Of a DNA stretch of 45,387 nt, positions 19,263 to 30,007 are shown one piece after another (within the stretch, counting starts at the first letter, position 1; every line of letters starts with the position of its first letter). The notes beneath the pieces are model-generated. The model was not told the origin of the DNA. It did not search any database and saw only the letters and a program-made list of their open reading frames with translations. The stretch covers positions 121,876 to 167,262 of the forward strand of contig NC_011697.1 of the NCBI RefSeq assembly GCF_000150955.2, written 5' to 3'. A program made the position numbers and the translations under genes. Source of the DNA: Phaeodactylum tricornutum CCAP 1055/1. Its lineage: Eukaryota > Bacillariophyta > Bacillariophyceae > Surirellales > Neidiaceae.

Positions 19263-21530
19263 CTATGAATCAACAGCCTGCGCTTTGGCTTGTAACCAAG
19301 GTTTGCGCTTCATTTGCTGCAATCGCTGTCTCGACGCTTCTTCCCGTCTCTCTTTGAGCTTTTTTGCTTCCTGTCGGCCAACAACACCGCGTAATTCTCT
19401 ATGAATTGCTTCGCCTGCTACCGGATCCTTTAACACGGACCCCAACTTTTTCGCTGTTTTGAGAATGAGAACTTGCCCGGCTGTTCGTCCACTTGAAATC
19501 GCTGCTTGACCTGATCCACCAACACCGCCCTTCCCTCCCGAGCCTCGTTCGTGGGAATGCTGCCATCGAATGCCCAGCTTGGACATATCCTGAACCCGAG
19601 GAGTTACTAGGCGCTTGGATCCCGTGTCTACAGTGTTGCGGCGTTGTAGTTCCTGCTCCAAATGTTCACACAGAACAATGGAGTGTTCCACCAAACCGCC
19701 TTCTAGCTCTTCCAAGCTGCCCTGTGGAACGATTTTGGCCGCGGCAGCATTCGTAGCCTTTTCCCGTTCCTGAACCCACTGCTGAGCTATACTGCGGGAG
19801 GCCTCTAGCAACCAAGACCTGCAGTCTTCCAAATCCCACGTGGCGGCGGGCTTCTCAACGGCTACGGATGATGGTATCTCGGCTGCTTTTGTGGGTTCCA
19901 CATTGGAAAAATCTAGCAACAAACCGCCTTTGCCTGCTAGCGTGGCATGATGCAATTCATTGCGTCGTGTGGCGCGTTTGGACTGCTTCATTGCCGCTTG
20001 TTGTCGTTCACGCTCTTCGGCAACTTCTGGAGAAATCTCGTCAGCTTGTTGTTTCAAAATTTTCTGTCCTTGCGAACTAAGCTGTTCAAAGGCTTCGCAG
20101 AGGCATGCCGCAATGACGGGTTTAAACTGTTGAACGAGTTCACGGTCGTCACGAAAGCCGGCAAACAATTCCTTGGCCCGCTGAACGACGGCTTCGTGCA
20201 GATTCAAGGCATCCCCCACGTGGGTCATTTGCAAAAACGCGTCTTTCTTTTGCTTGTCCTTATAGCCGACACGCGTCCGCCGGTCCGTTTTGCCGAATTG
20301 CGAAACGTTGAGTTCGGTATACGCGTGAGCGTTGCGGAGAATGGTTTCGAGATTTTTCTTCCCAGCGCCCCCACCCGCCACGCCGTTGGCCCCCCAGCCG
20401 GCCCCGCCCGCACCGGTCGTTTGCGTCAGACCACCGAGTGTCGTACTTAGATTGTGCGCGTTGGAGTATAATGGATTGGCCATATCCCCGTGATGATTCC
20501 GGTCCACTTCCCCTTCAAATTTGCGAAATTGTGATCCTTCGTGCATGAGCGATTCCGAGACGACCGTACCACAGACTTGACAAATCACGTCGCCATTCTT
20601 ACGATCGAGGATGAAATTCGCCTGATCGTTGTTACCGCAGGTTGGACAGCGTTTGAACTTTTCCACGTCGTGCACTTGTGACGAGTTGCCCGTGGCCAGT
20701 GTCGGGTCCGTATCGTCCTCGTTCACGTGCATGCCCTTGCCGAGAATGACGGTTTCGTAAATGCGCTTGCGGACCGTTTGGAATTCGGCGCGCGTCAAAT
20801 CGGGCGCCAGCATATGCTGTATCCGGAGCGGAGTGGTGGTCAGAATATCTCCGTGTACCCTTACTTGCAGTGCGCGGTACAACGGGAGTGCCATGTTCCG
20901 ATACAAATCAATCAGGGACAAGTTGCTCGCCGTGGGCATGAGTGCGGGATCGAGTTTCGCCAATTTGGACGCCAGTGGCGTGGGTTGGTCCAGGAGTGGC
21001 GGATTCTGGGCAAGACCAGCGAGACCGTTGACGAGACCGCCCAAACTCAACTGCGCCAACTTTCCACCCAGAGTCGTGGGAATCTCGTCTTGTTCATCCT
21101 GGTTCCATTCCACCGGGTCGAGATGTCGCTGCTCGGACGTCAAAACGTGTATCCAGACGTGGTACGGATCGTGGAGTAGAAACCGTTGACGTTTACGTTT
21201 CTTGAACTTCCGGTCCTCCTCCTCTTCGTCGTCTGCTGTCGTCAATTCTTGCGGGACAATCCTCAGGGCGTCAAAGGCGGTCAAAAGATTCTTCCACAAG
21301 ACGGTGGCGACGGCGGCTAACTGTATCGATGGATTGCTCGAGTGTGGGTCGGATGTATCATCTGCGTGAGAGACGTGGGGCCACAGGACCCCGCGTTCCT
21401 TCATCCACGCTTCGACGGCATCGGCGTTTAATTCCCATAGCGGCGTTTCGGACGGTTTTAACGCCAACGCGGCACTCGACACGGTTGCCGCCGCGGCTGC
21501 GGCCGCCGCCGTATTCGTGGTCGTACTCAT
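19263..21530 (-). CDS. TFIIB-like transcription factor with zinc ribbon and one recognisable cyclin-like repeat
   Basis: 755 residues from the ATG at 21530 (MSTTTNTAAAA); the frame extends to 21650 but adds only a Cys/Arg-rich tail. A TFIIB-type zinc ribbon is clear: CPTCGN (C295, C298) and CQVCGTVVSE (C317, C320), followed by EGSQFRKFEGE, as in B-reader regions. A segment at ~434-485 (THVGDALNLHEAVVQRAKEL, then PVIAACLCEAFEQL) matches the first cyclin repeat of TFIIB. The second repeat is missing or very diverged. Instead there is a long charged region and a Lys/Arg-rich C-terminus. About 290 residues precede the ribbon (KKRKRQRFLLHDPYHVW), unlike canonical TFIIB, where it is near the N-terminus. 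It probably acts in the nucleus in Pol I, II or III initiation; a Rrn7/TAF1B-like or Brf-like role is possible. Gly-rich stretches look disordered. Confidence 0.72.
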   Translation of the reverse strand: MSTTTNTAAAAAAAATVSSAALALKPSETPLWELNADAVEAWMKERGVLWPHVSHADDTSDPHSSNPSIQLAAVATVLWKNLLTAFDALRIVPQELTTADDEEEEDRKFKKRKRQRFLLHDPYHVWIHVLTSEQRHLDPVEWNQDEQDEIPTTLGGKLAQLSLGGLVNGLAGLAQNPPLLDQPTPLASKLAKLDPALMPTASNLSLIDLYRNMALPLYRALQVRVHGDILTTTPLRIQHMLAPDLTRAEFQTVRKRIYETVILGKGMHVNEDDTDPTLATGNSSQVHDVEKFKRCPTCGNNDQANFILDRKNGDVICQVCGTVVSESLMHEGSQFRKFEGEVDRNHHGDMANPLYSNAHNLSTTLGGLTQTTGAGGAGWGANGVAGGGAGKKNLETILRNAHAYTELNVSQFGKTDRRTRVGYKDKQKKDAFLQMTHVGDALNLHEAVVQRAKELFAGFRDDRELVQQFKPVIAACLCEAFEQLSSQGQKILKQQADEISPEVAEERERQQAAMKQSKRATRRNELHHATLAGKGGLLLDFSNVEPTKAAEIPSSVAVEKPAATWDLEDCRSWLLEASRSIAQQWVQEREKATNAAAAKIVPQGSLEELEGGLVEHSIVLCEHLEQELQRRNTVDTGSKRLVTPRVQDMSKLGIRWQHSHERGSGGKGGVGGSGQAAISSGRTAGQVLILKTAKKLGSVLKDPVAGEAIHRELRGVVGRQEAKKLKERREEASRQRLQQMKRKPWLQAKAQAVDS

Positions 21531-22322
21531 GCACCAATAAAGTGGTACGGAACGGTAGCGGTTACTACAGAGCACCCCTCGGTGGTATCTAGCGATCCAC
21601 AGGCAATGGACGTATGACGGAAGAAATCTACACGTGCCCCGATTTCGCAACTCTGCGAAGACTGCGAGGATTCCGGAAAGAATTACAGCGTTTGCTCGTT
21701 CACAAAACCACTACTGAGTTGTAAGTACAGAACAACGCACTCACGTCCCGATCGAAATGTCGCACAGTCTCAAACACACTACGCGAATCTTCCGGACTGA
21801 TTGGCTCTCCCGATTTTGTAAAATCGATGGGGGCAGGGACTCGTGGAGACCCCAGAAACGTATAAAGTGACGCTTCGTGAAAGAGTGGAATCCGACAGCA
21901 CCTGTATCTCTCGGTCCGGAACGCTCGCAGTCTAGCTACGAGGAGATATGAAGCACGCAAGAACTGTCCCGACCAATCGGTATTACCCACCTACCATACT
22001 CTAGCTACCTCGAGTTGTGTAGGGGGTTCCACGTCGAAAAAGTCACTCGTCGTGAAAACTCCGGGTATTTACGACGACTGATCGATCGACAGACAGACCA
22101 CGGACGACCAGCGCCGTGACACGACGACCACGTTCGCACCCGGAATTCGCGATCCAGGTTCTACGGAATTCTCTACGCACCAGCTCTGGTAGGCGATCCG
22201 AGGCAGCGGCCATGAGGAAAGGTCCGAAATAGTGCCTAGTGGCCTCTGCTGCTGTGGTGCTTTCCGCGGCACCGAGGCAATTTTTCAAGCCTGAGTGGTC
22301 TTTGCGTGTACATAGATAGAGC
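21531..22322. other. Divergent intergenic region between TFIIB-like and large unknown genes
   Basis: 792 bp, no gene supported. It should carry both promoters. The small ORFs on the minus strand here are Arg/Ser-rich and out of phase with any domain. No tRNA or clear repeat was seen. Confidence 0.5.
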
Positions 22323-25300
22323 ATGACGACGGCGGAAGGAAAAGACGCGACCGAATCGTCGTGCGCGACCGATCGTATCGTGAGCGTTACCGAAACTGGT
22401 ACGGTCCGTAGCAATCCTACCAGCGCTACACAAACCCACAGAAACGGCACGCCAGGAACGGCCCACACGGATTTGAGCTCCGGAAGCACCACCAAACCAA
22501 CCAAACCAACAGGTAGCAAGGAGACGACATCCACAAAGGCAACCGTGGGTACTGCTGACACTGTCGAGACAAAAGTAGCAGCCAAAGGAACCAAAACAGA
22601 GCCACACAAATCCATGACGGATCCCGGGGGTTCTTCTTCACGACAGACGGAGGGAAACGATCAAGTCTCGGTCGACAAGCCGCATCAGCCCCTCACAAAA
22701 ATCACAGCCGCGGCGGCAGTCGCACCAGCCACGACCAAGGGAACAAGTTATATATCGTCTCCAGTGACAGCGGAAAAGGCTGTTGCCTCGCTGCCACCAA
22801 AGGCCAGCCCCAACGAGTCCACCCAAACCGTCGATCCTTCTGCTCAAGTGGCATCAGGCGCACTACCGACTGCCGCGAAAGACTCTGGTGGGGCTGTAGT
22901 AGTACAGAGCGCGACCATCGTAACGACCACTACCGAAACAGGTGTCGCAATATCCAAGGCTTCGCCGTCCACTTCCACGCAAGACGCAGATAAACCTTCT
23001 CCGCACCCAACATCAGTAGCTTCATCAGACGTGCCGAAAATACCAAGCCAAGCGACCACAACAGCTACACAGGTTTCCATACAACCAACGAATAGTTCCA
23101 CTGCCAATCCGCCTCCCGCATCGACCAGCAGCGCATCACCACCCCCGAACCCAGCACTTCCGCTCGACCCCGTTGCTCAAGCACAAGCTGCCGCTGACGA
23201 AGCCTTGCGGCAACAGCGTTTGCCGCTGACGAGCCTGTACGATACGTTCGTCGTGCCACAGGACACGTGTTTGTTCGACGCACGCAAACGACTGGAAACA
23301 GCCATTACACAAACTCGAACGTTGCGACACGCCTTTACCTCACGCGTTTACCAAAAGTATCGTGTTTGCTTACAGCCTCCGCCGTCGACGGAAGATATAT
23401 TGAGCAACGCCCGACAAGACCCTGTCAATGTACGCACTAGGCTCTTGACAGAACTCGAACACATCAAAGAAGAAAAGGATCAGGAAAAGAAACAAGCCCA
23501 AAAACTCAACGCCGAAATGGCCCAGGCGGGGATTCAATCAACACTTAACGTCGACAATGCTGATCAGCTCATGTACTATAGTGCCGGACTGAATCTGGTC
23601 ATTTTGCCGGAACACGAAATGTCTCCAGCATGGGCCAGCCTGTATCCGGAGCGTGCACCAATGAATGGAGAAACTGGCCAGCGAGCCAAGGGATTGTCAC
23701 TGGCCGCCGCCACGGCTGGCGAAGCTATTTTGGACCGCACGCGGAAAGCGGCTGCCATGCAAGCGGATCGGCAACGGAGGAAACAGCTTCAGCTGCTTTC
23801 CACGGACGACGGAGGGAGTAGCATTTCTCGTTTGCAGGAAGTCCTGGCCACAGCGCAGGGCCCACCATCGACTGTTGCCGGTACGGCCCCGACGGGTATT
23901 GCCAAGGCAACCCTGACTAATTCAGCAGTGGATAATCTCATCTCCATTTCGACCAACACAACGAGCAAGAAGACTATGATGCCGAAAGCCAAGTTGGGTA
24001 GCACTGGCTTTAAAAGTGGCCGTGGGAGGGCGCCGGTCAACCTGTCGACTAGCACCTTGCTGAGCCTACACCCGAACGCTGACGACCTGCGGGACAAGCC
24101 AAAGGGTGCGGCGACGGCCGCACTCATAGCACGTGGTATCGGATCCTCGACGAGTCACAGCAGCAAGAGCACTCATCAACGTTTGCGGCATCCACACCCC
24201 GAGTCCCTGGGAGGACGCAGGCGGGCCAGCATGAATCCACAGAAGAAAGACTCGATCAAGAGCGAACCTTTTTTGCCGGCATATCTTGCCATGACTTTAC
24301 CACCTCTACCAGCCGCTAAAGAGCGACTAGAACGCAAGCCGCTGCCCACTTGTACCTCCAACGCAGCAGCTACAGATCGAGCCAAGACGGCGGTCAGGGC
24401 TATTTTAGAACAGTTTGTGGACGACGAGCATGGTAAGCAGCTGATAGATACGACCAAGATTCGACTTCTGCACAATCTACGACGAATCAGTAACGAAGTG
24501 TCCAAGGGTTTGTCAGAAATCCCATTCTCGCAACCGCCAACAGGCGAACCACCGCCACTTGACACACCTGTCGACCCAGTTGTTGCCTTTTGTGTCTTAC
24601 ACTCAGTTGGCCTCGTGAGAAGATCCAATTACTTAGAAACAGAGCCGGAATTTAGTCTCCCACCAATTCCCGAAGGTGCTCCTTTAACGAGTAAGCTCAA
24701 ACGACTTCGTTCCAGACTCACGGCTCCAAGTGTGACTATGACGGAATTGGTCTTTCGACACAAGGTCTCCAAATCTGCAAAGGTAACTTGCGCTGCTACG
24801 GAAGAAAGAATAGAGGGCGAGCCACCGACAAAAAAAACGCGTGCGAATCACTATTGTACCGAACGAAGTTCATCGCCACACAAAGATTGTACAGACGAGA
24901 CAGATTCCGTTCCTGTCCTGAGTATTAGGGGCGGTGGGGGAACGCTTGAAAATACCAGTAATGCCGACGCTTCGGCTGAAAAGGATCCAAAAACATGCTA
25001 TGAGACGGTGTCCCTTGTTGAAAGTAAGGTGTCGAAGCAATTGCAATTGCCGCCCGACCCAACTGAAAACAATCAAGACCCAGGGATGCAATCCAAGGCT
25101 GACAAAAAACAAGATTTTGAGCAGTCTCTGTCAGGGACTGCGAAACAAGCTTCGCGAAGCCGTGGTAGAGAGCGCTCAACTTCAGAAAGCGCCATTTACA
25201 GATCAGATTCCACGCCGTCGGAATATCTTAATTCGCAAATGGGAAATTCCACGCATATGCAAAGTTACGTTGGACAGCACGACAGATTTCACCAGACTTC

Positions 25301-27848
25301 CACCTTGAACGCGCTGCATCTCACAATTCGTCTACGACAAAGTGCAGGTTTTTCTGGGTTTCACCATCCCGCAGGAGAACTTGCCGCCTCTAATCCCTTG
25401 TATCATGGTGGACAAGGGGCACATCCTCAGATTGGGTTCGATCTATCGCCCTTTCTCAGTGGAACGCCCTCTCCCGTTGGCATACCTACACCGTCCTCAT
25501 TGACAGCATTAGGTTTGGCTCGCCCAGGTGTAGGACTCGGTGGCTTAACAGCAGAGGAACGAGACGCAACCGCCAGATACGTCCGCGATCAGCACACTGT
25601 GGCGCTTCTCCAAGATGCAGCTTCCAGAGGCTTTGGTCAACAACAACAGTTTTCTCATGTGCGCGCACATCCGGTAGCAATGTCGGCTCTACTCGGGCAT
25701 GGCCAATACTCAGTCCAAAAAGGAGGAGCTCTGACGCATGCTCCGCTCCTAAATACATCACAATCAGCGGGATCTGATGCAAACGACGCGAGCAAAAATT
25801 TGCTGTTAAGTGCAGCTTTTGAAAACGACAAGGGAAAAGAAGGAGCAAAAAATGTCGTATCAGGAACCTCGAGAGCCGCCTTCTCACCCCCACGGAAAAA
25901 GGAAGAGAGCCCTGGAGTCGAAGCGACGTCAGATCCGGATCCACTGGAGAATACAACAATGCAAGAACCTGACTCGACTCCAGCCTTAAATACCGATGAC
26001 AAGGAGGTGAAGCTAGACGCAGCCGCCCCACCAAGGAAATGCGAGGATCCTGAAAAAGACGACACTCTAAACCAATCAGGGAAAACTGGTATGCCCTTTT
26101 GTCTCCCAGCGAAGCCAATAATGATTGTCAATTCGATAGCCAAGTTAATACGCGACGGAAGATTCCATCAGGCCATATCTGAAATGCACGAAGCATCGGA
26201 GCACACCAATGCGCTCGAGTACTTAGTCGCAGTGGGCATTGCGGTACCAATACCAAAAGCGTTGATCCTGGGACCGCTCAAAGAGCGACTAAATTCATCA
26301 GGCTTGAAGAACACAGGCAATAGCGGTCCGCCACCTATTCCCCGAGATACAGTTATATCGTCGATTCTCGTTTGGTTATGGGCGAACCACCAAGAAAACT
26401 TTCAAGAGGCATTTGAAAAAAGCGGCCGGATTGATGTTGATCCTGAATGCAAGTGGCTGATCCAAGCAGCTGTCGATACGTCATTTAGAGAGTTAACAGT
26501 AGACATTGCGGATTCAATGGCAAGAGGGCAAGGACCCTTTGCGGATGCCTCAGCTTCACGAAAGGCGCTTGCAAGCCAGAAACAGGCAGGAGTGCTTAGC
26601 AATGAGACTGCCCGAAACGCAGTTTCGACTAAGCTAGACATTCATACGGCTTGTATCGTTAGCCAAGCTCTTATGACTGAGTTGCGGATCGACAGACGTT
26701 TAAACTCAGTTTTGGGCAACTTCAAGGAGCTTGGCGAATACCTTGACGAGTTGAGGCTTTGCGCCCTCCGAACCAGAGCACAAGAGCGAACGCTTCTTGC
26801 AACTCTCGTGTCTCGGAAAGCAACTATGGCTGAATCGTTCTCGCATGCCTTCACCAGTTCCATTGTGCGCGCAGGGGAGGCTATTGGACACGACAAACTC
26901 TTTGAAACTGTACAAAATGAAGAGGTCCTGGCTTCTACAATGATCCCGTATGACATTTTCAGTGATGACACTCATGCGTGGGAAGACCCTTGCAGACCGG
27001 ATGGAGACTTTTCATCCGGATTGAGTGCGGAGGAATTGATGCGCCGAGCACACGCGAGGGCTATGATTCATAAGTCGCTCAGAAAACTTCAAGATCGACA
27101 TAGTATCAGGGGAGGCGTACCCTCATATGGGCCCTACACTGACCCCTATTGTACCACGTCAACCGTTCTCGTCGGAAGCTCGGCCACCAATGGCAAAGTC
27201 ACACCGGTATCATCTCCACGACCGGGGGCGAAACGGCGATTGTCAGCGATTTCGGAACCCCCAATACCACCCGGCACAGGTTCTGCAGAAGCTAAATCTC
27301 GCAGCATCTACGAGCCTCACCATTTTTCTGCACCTCTTGAATGGGACATCAGTATGCCCGAGAACACTCCGTACGGACGGTTCAGCAAAGGCGAACGAGC
27401 TCGCTCGGCGTCTCTATCGATTACTGCTAGAAGCGTCGAAGGCAAGGTCAGCAAGAAAACAAAGCGGTCAATGAGTTTATCGCAGCCTCCTCTATATGGT
27501 TCAAGAAACGACGCGGATCACAAGTTGCCAAGAGGTACATTCGAGATTGACTGGGTTGATGTTGCAGGCATTTTTCAACGGGTGGAACTTCCGAAAAAAG
27601 TTCCTCTTACAGCTGAAGACACGGCCGACAGCAGTAGTGCTCAGATTTTTGCACCTTTTTGTCGAAAACTTGATGACACGTTGCCGAGCGAAACAGTGGA
27701 TTCAGATATGGAGGACGAGGATTTGAGCGAGGATGCGATCCTGGCGAACCATCAGGCAGTCCTTGACGAAATGAAAACCAAGCTAAACACTTTTCTGGAA
27801 GCAAGAAAGGAACAACAGGAACGTCGTAAGAATAGACATAAGCCATGA
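22323..27848 (+). CDS. Large Ser/Thr-rich protein of unknown function
   Basis: 1841 residues, single exon. Residues 1 to ~285 are Thr/Ser/Ala/Pro/Lys low complexity. A more ordered segment follows (~300-480: LTSLYDTFVVPQDTCLFDAR, later DRTRKAAAMQADRQRRKQ) with charged helices and a short coiled coil. The middle contains another ordered block around ~680-800 (RAKTAVRAILEQFVDDEHGK, PVVAFCVLHSVGLVRRSNYL), then a long disordered stretch. The C-terminal third is helical: IAKLIRDGRFHQAISEMHEA at ~1267-1286 and further helices to ~1640. It ends in an acidic patch (DSDMEDEDLSEDA) and a basic tail (RRKNRHKP) that could be a nuclear signal. I recognise no family; composition suggests a nuclear scaffold or transcription-related protein. 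It is followed by a 1.07-kb gap. Confidence 0.75.
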   Translation: MTTAEGKDATESSCATDRIVSVTETGTVRSNPTSATQTHRNGTPGTAHTDLSSGSTTKPTKPTGSKETTSTKATVGTADTVETKVAAKGTKTEPHKSMTDPGGSSSRQTEGNDQVSVDKPHQPLTKITAAAAVAPATTKGTSYISSPVTAEKAVASLPPKASPNESTQTVDPSAQVASGALPTAAKDSGGAVVVQSATIVTTTTETGVAISKASPSTSTQDADKPSPHPTSVASSDVPKIPSQATTTATQVSIQPTNSSTANPPPASTSSASPPPNPALPLDPVAQAQAAADEALRQQRLPLTSLYDTFVVPQDTCLFDARKRLETAITQTRTLRHAFTSRVYQKYRVCLQPPPSTEDILSNARQDPVNVRTRLLTELEHIKEEKDQEKKQAQKLNAEMAQAGIQSTLNVDNADQLMYYSAGLNLVILPEHEMSPAWASLYPERAPMNGETGQRAKGLSLAAATAGEAILDRTRKAAAMQADRQRRKQLQLLSTDDGGSSISRLQEVLATAQGPPSTVAGTAPTGIAKATLTNSAVDNLISISTNTTSKKTMMPKAKLGSTGFKSGRGRAPVNLSTSTLLSLHPNADDLRDKPKGAATAALIARGIGSSTSHSSKSTHQRLRHPHPESLGGRRRASMNPQKKDSIKSEPFLPAYLAMTLPPLPAAKERLERKPLPTCTSNAAATDRAKTAVRAILEQFVDDEHGKQLIDTTKIRLLHNLRRISNEVSKGLSEIPFSQPPTGEPPPLDTPVDPVVAFCVLHSVGLVRRSNYLETEPEFSLPPIPEGAPLTSKLKRLRSRLTAPSVTMTELVFRHKVSKSAKVTCAATEERIEGEPPTKKTRANHYCTERSSSPHKDCTDETDSVPVLSIRGGGGTLENTSNADASAEKDPKTCYETVSLVESKVSKQLQLPPDPTENNQDPGMQSKADKKQDFEQSLSGTAKQASRSRGRERSTSESAIYRSDSTPSEYLNSQMGNSTHMQSYVGQHDRFHQTSTLNALHLTIRLRQSAGFSGFHHPAGELAASNPLYHGGQGAHPQIGFDLSPFLSGTPSPVGIPTPSSLTALGLARPGVGLGGLTAEERDATARYVRDQHTVALLQDAASRGFGQQQQFSHVRAHPVAMSALLGHGQYSVQKGGALTHAPLLNTSQSAGSDANDASKNLLLSAAFENDKGKEGAKNVVSGTSRAAFSPPRKKEESPGVEATSDPDPLENTTMQEPDSTPALNTDDKEVKLDAAAPPRKCEDPEKDDTLNQSGKTGMPFCLPAKPIMIVNSIAKLIRDGRFHQAISEMHEASEHTNALEYLVAVGIAVPIPKALILGPLKERLNSSGLKNTGNSGPPPIPRDTVISSILVWLWANHQENFQEAFEKSGRIDVDPECKWLIQAAVDTSFRELTVDIADSMARGQGPFADASASRKALASQKQAGVLSNETARNAVSTKLDIHTACIVSQALMTELRIDRRLNSVLGNFKELGEYLDELRLCALRTRAQERTLLATLVSRKATMAESFSHAFTSSIVRAGEAIGHDKLFETVQNEEVLASTMIPYDIFSDDTHAWEDPCRPDGDFSSGLSAEELMRRAHARAMIHKSLRKLQDRHSIRGGVPSYGPYTDPYCTTSTVLVGSSATNGKVTPVSSPRPGAKRRLSAISEPPIPPGTGSAEAKSRSIYEPHHFSAPLEWDISMPENTPYGRFSKGERARSASLSITARSVEGKVSKKTKRSMSLSQPPLYGSRNDADHKLPRGTFEIDWVDVAGIFQRVELPKKVPLTAEDTADSSSAQIFAPFCRKLDDTLPSETVDSDMEDEDLSEDAILANHQAVLDEMKTKLNTFLEARKEQQERRKNRHKP

Positions 27849-28918
27849 ACATAAAGACGCAGACACTCTTTGGAGCTCATGTAAGCTCTATGGGATTCAC
27901 AGCTATGCTGGTTTGGCGAATTCAAATTGCTGTAAGTGACATTAGAACCTTCAGAACCCATCCAATCAATACGACATCTCCGAATTATAGGGCAGTCATT
28001 CAAAAAACCTGATAAAATCCAGCACATATTGAGCAGAAGTAAAGCACTTAAGAGGTACGACTGGATATTCAAGTCACAACATTAACTGTAAAATTGCCGT
28101 GCCGGTCTGTCTTTCCCTCCACCCATCAACTAACTGGAAACAGAAAACATGTTGGCTTGTGCCGCGCCAGACGCGTTGGGGCATCTCGTGCTAGCAACAA
28201 TGGAGCAACTTAGGATGCCATTGGCAAGAGATCAATTACGATAATCCCAAACCTTTAAATATCGAGGGATTGAACAAGGAAGAGAGAAAGAGCGAAAACG
28301 ACAAGACAAAAAACGGAAAGTCAAACAAAATAATCCAGGTTTGCGTACCTCGAAGAAACCATCGCAAGCGCTACCAAAGAAGTGGCACATTCTTGTTCTG
28401 TCCTAAAGATCCAGTGTTTTCTTCTTTGGCCGGGGTAGCAATTTGTCACTTCAGGAAGGCAAATAAACTATAATGGGCCACAAATTATACTATATATGTA
28501 TGGAACCGATTGAAGCAGCTCACCATTCCTGTTGGACACCAGAAATGCACTGACAGTGAAACGAATTGGTAGTGACTGTGAGTTTCCAGCGTGTCGTTCA
28601 ATGTCACTGTCAGTCGCGAACATTTCAATCGCGGGAATGGACTCACATCCAACCCGGGTGAATCCAAATAGACACGCAAAGTCAATCTTACTTATGGTTA
28701 CAAAAAAAAACTGTTGATTTTCAGTAGGGATATCTGTCCTACCACAGTCCATTTACGTCTTTGGTTCAGTACAAAGTTAGAGTACGACAAACGCAAGCCG
28801 CTCCCTATCTCTTGCGATCCTAAAATCGATCGCGAGCGCTGTCAATCTATTTTTTTTTGTCATACGGGCGCTGACTGTGAAAGCGATTTGTGTCATTGAA
28901 ACACTGTGCCGCTGAAAA
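27849..28918. other. Intergenic region carrying a cluster of TGACTGTGA-type elements
   Basis: 1.07 kb without a supported gene. The right-hand part contains four copies of related nonamers listed in a separate entry. The small ORFs here are Lys/Asn-rich and not convincing. It includes the 3' end of the 22323 gene and the promoter of the 28919 gene. Confidence 0.5.
28551..28880. promoter_or_regulatory. Cluster of four TGACAGTGA/TGACTGTGA nonamers
   Basis: TGACAGTGA at 28551-28559, TGACTGTGA at 28573-28581, TCACTGTCA (reverse complement of the first) at 28604-28612 and TGACTGTGA at 28872-28880. The last ends 38 bp before the start codon at 28919. Four hits to two nonamers in 330 bp is far above chance. 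The same motif recurs in other gaps: 2858, 30167, 36218, 38557, 39782 and 44048. A regulatory role is inferred from position and recurrence only. Confidence 0.45.
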
Positions 28919-30007
28919 ATGGCTCGCATACAATTCGAGATGTCGGAACAAATTCCTGCAAGCGGGTGTACGGAAGAGCTCCCCTTCAGGGAAGGGGAAA
29001 CAATGAACGCCCCCTCCACAATTTCTCGACAAGAGGTCGCTTTGTTGAAGACAGCAGCTGCGTTCGTGATTATTAAGAATCGCTTTGCAAAGAAGCTGAA
29101 AGCTGAGTTTAACCAGAATAGCGCCGCAAAATCGGATTCTATACCAGCTTTCCACCAAAACGATACATGTCTGCCGCTTGGATCTTGGCTCTCAAAAACG
29201 TCAAGTAAGAGCAGAAGCTTGGTACCTTCGGTAGGTCGAGATTTCAATTGGAGTCATTGTGATCACATGATGAAACTTGCGATACAATTGGCGGATTATT
29301 GCTGCTTTGCTACACGTAATGGCGAAGAGAATAAACTTGAAGTTAAGTTACAGGGGCTCGCAATGCACCTTGCACTTCAAATCCTCCAAAGAAACGAAGA
29401 GGCCCTGCTCGCATCACGTAACTCCATAGAGGATGACAAAATCTCTCCATCGACCATCACAGACTGGATCCTGGGCTCGTTCACTAAGGCTGTATCTTCA
29501 CCGGACGAGTCTCTTGTATCTGTGTTTATCGCGTGGGAAGCGATCTTGCTCGCCAAGCCATCGCAAATTGCAAATCTGCTTCTACCGATCCTTACCGTAT
29601 TAATTTGCGATTTTCTGGAAGAATCAGCGAGTGAGTCTTTTCTTACTCGGTACGGACAGGCTCCAGTACACGCGTTCGGGTTGCTGGAACAGACTATGCT
29701 TCGCGCAACGGAAGACCGATTTCACGAGGCTATCCAAAGATTGACTGAATACTCTGTCCCTCTCTCGCTGTTGGAGTTGTCAACGATCTACCAGCATTTT
29801 CGTGACGGCAATGCTGGTGATGGTGGCCACAAATTACTACTCCGTCATTGCATGTCCACTTTGATACGGCGTTCTTCAACGGAGCGGCAGCGTCACCCAC
29901 AGCAGGACCAGCAGGAACTTTTTCGGGATGCTACATGTGCTACACCAGCTAGTTGGAGCAGTAGATCTACTGCGGAGATAAACCGGGGGCTTGAGCATCA
30001 GATTTGA
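28919..30007 (+). CDS. Hypothetical protein, mostly helical
   Basis: 362 residues, start ATG in good context (AAAAATGG). No family recognised. An N-terminal helix (LLKTAAAFVIIKNRFAKKLK ~42-61) is followed by a predominantly helical body with Leu/Ala/Ile-rich segments (LEVKLQGLAMHLALQILQRN; IANLLLPILTVLICDFLEES), suggesting a helical-repeat fold. The C-terminal ~50 residues are Arg/Gln/Ser-rich and look less ordered; they could be unspliced intron read-through. The next gene starts 368 bp downstream on the same strand. The two could be exons of one locus, but I found no convincing splice pair joining them. Confidence 0.55.
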   Translation: MARIQFEMSEQIPASGCTEELPFREGETMNAPSTISRQEVALLKTAAAFVIIKNRFAKKLKAEFNQNSAAKSDSIPAFHQNDTCLPLGSWLSKTSSKSRSLVPSVGRDFNWSHCDHMMKLAIQLADYCCFATRNGEENKLEVKLQGLAMHLALQILQRNEEALLASRNSIEDDKISPSTITDWILGSFTKAVSSPDESLVSVFIAWEAILLAKPSQIANLLLPILTVLICDFLEESASESFLTRYGQAPVHAFGLLEQTMLRATEDRFHEAIQRLTEYSVPLSLLELSTIYQHFRDGNAGDGGHKLLLRHCMSTLIRRSSTERQRHPQQDQQELFRDATCATPASWSSRSTAEINRGLEHQI

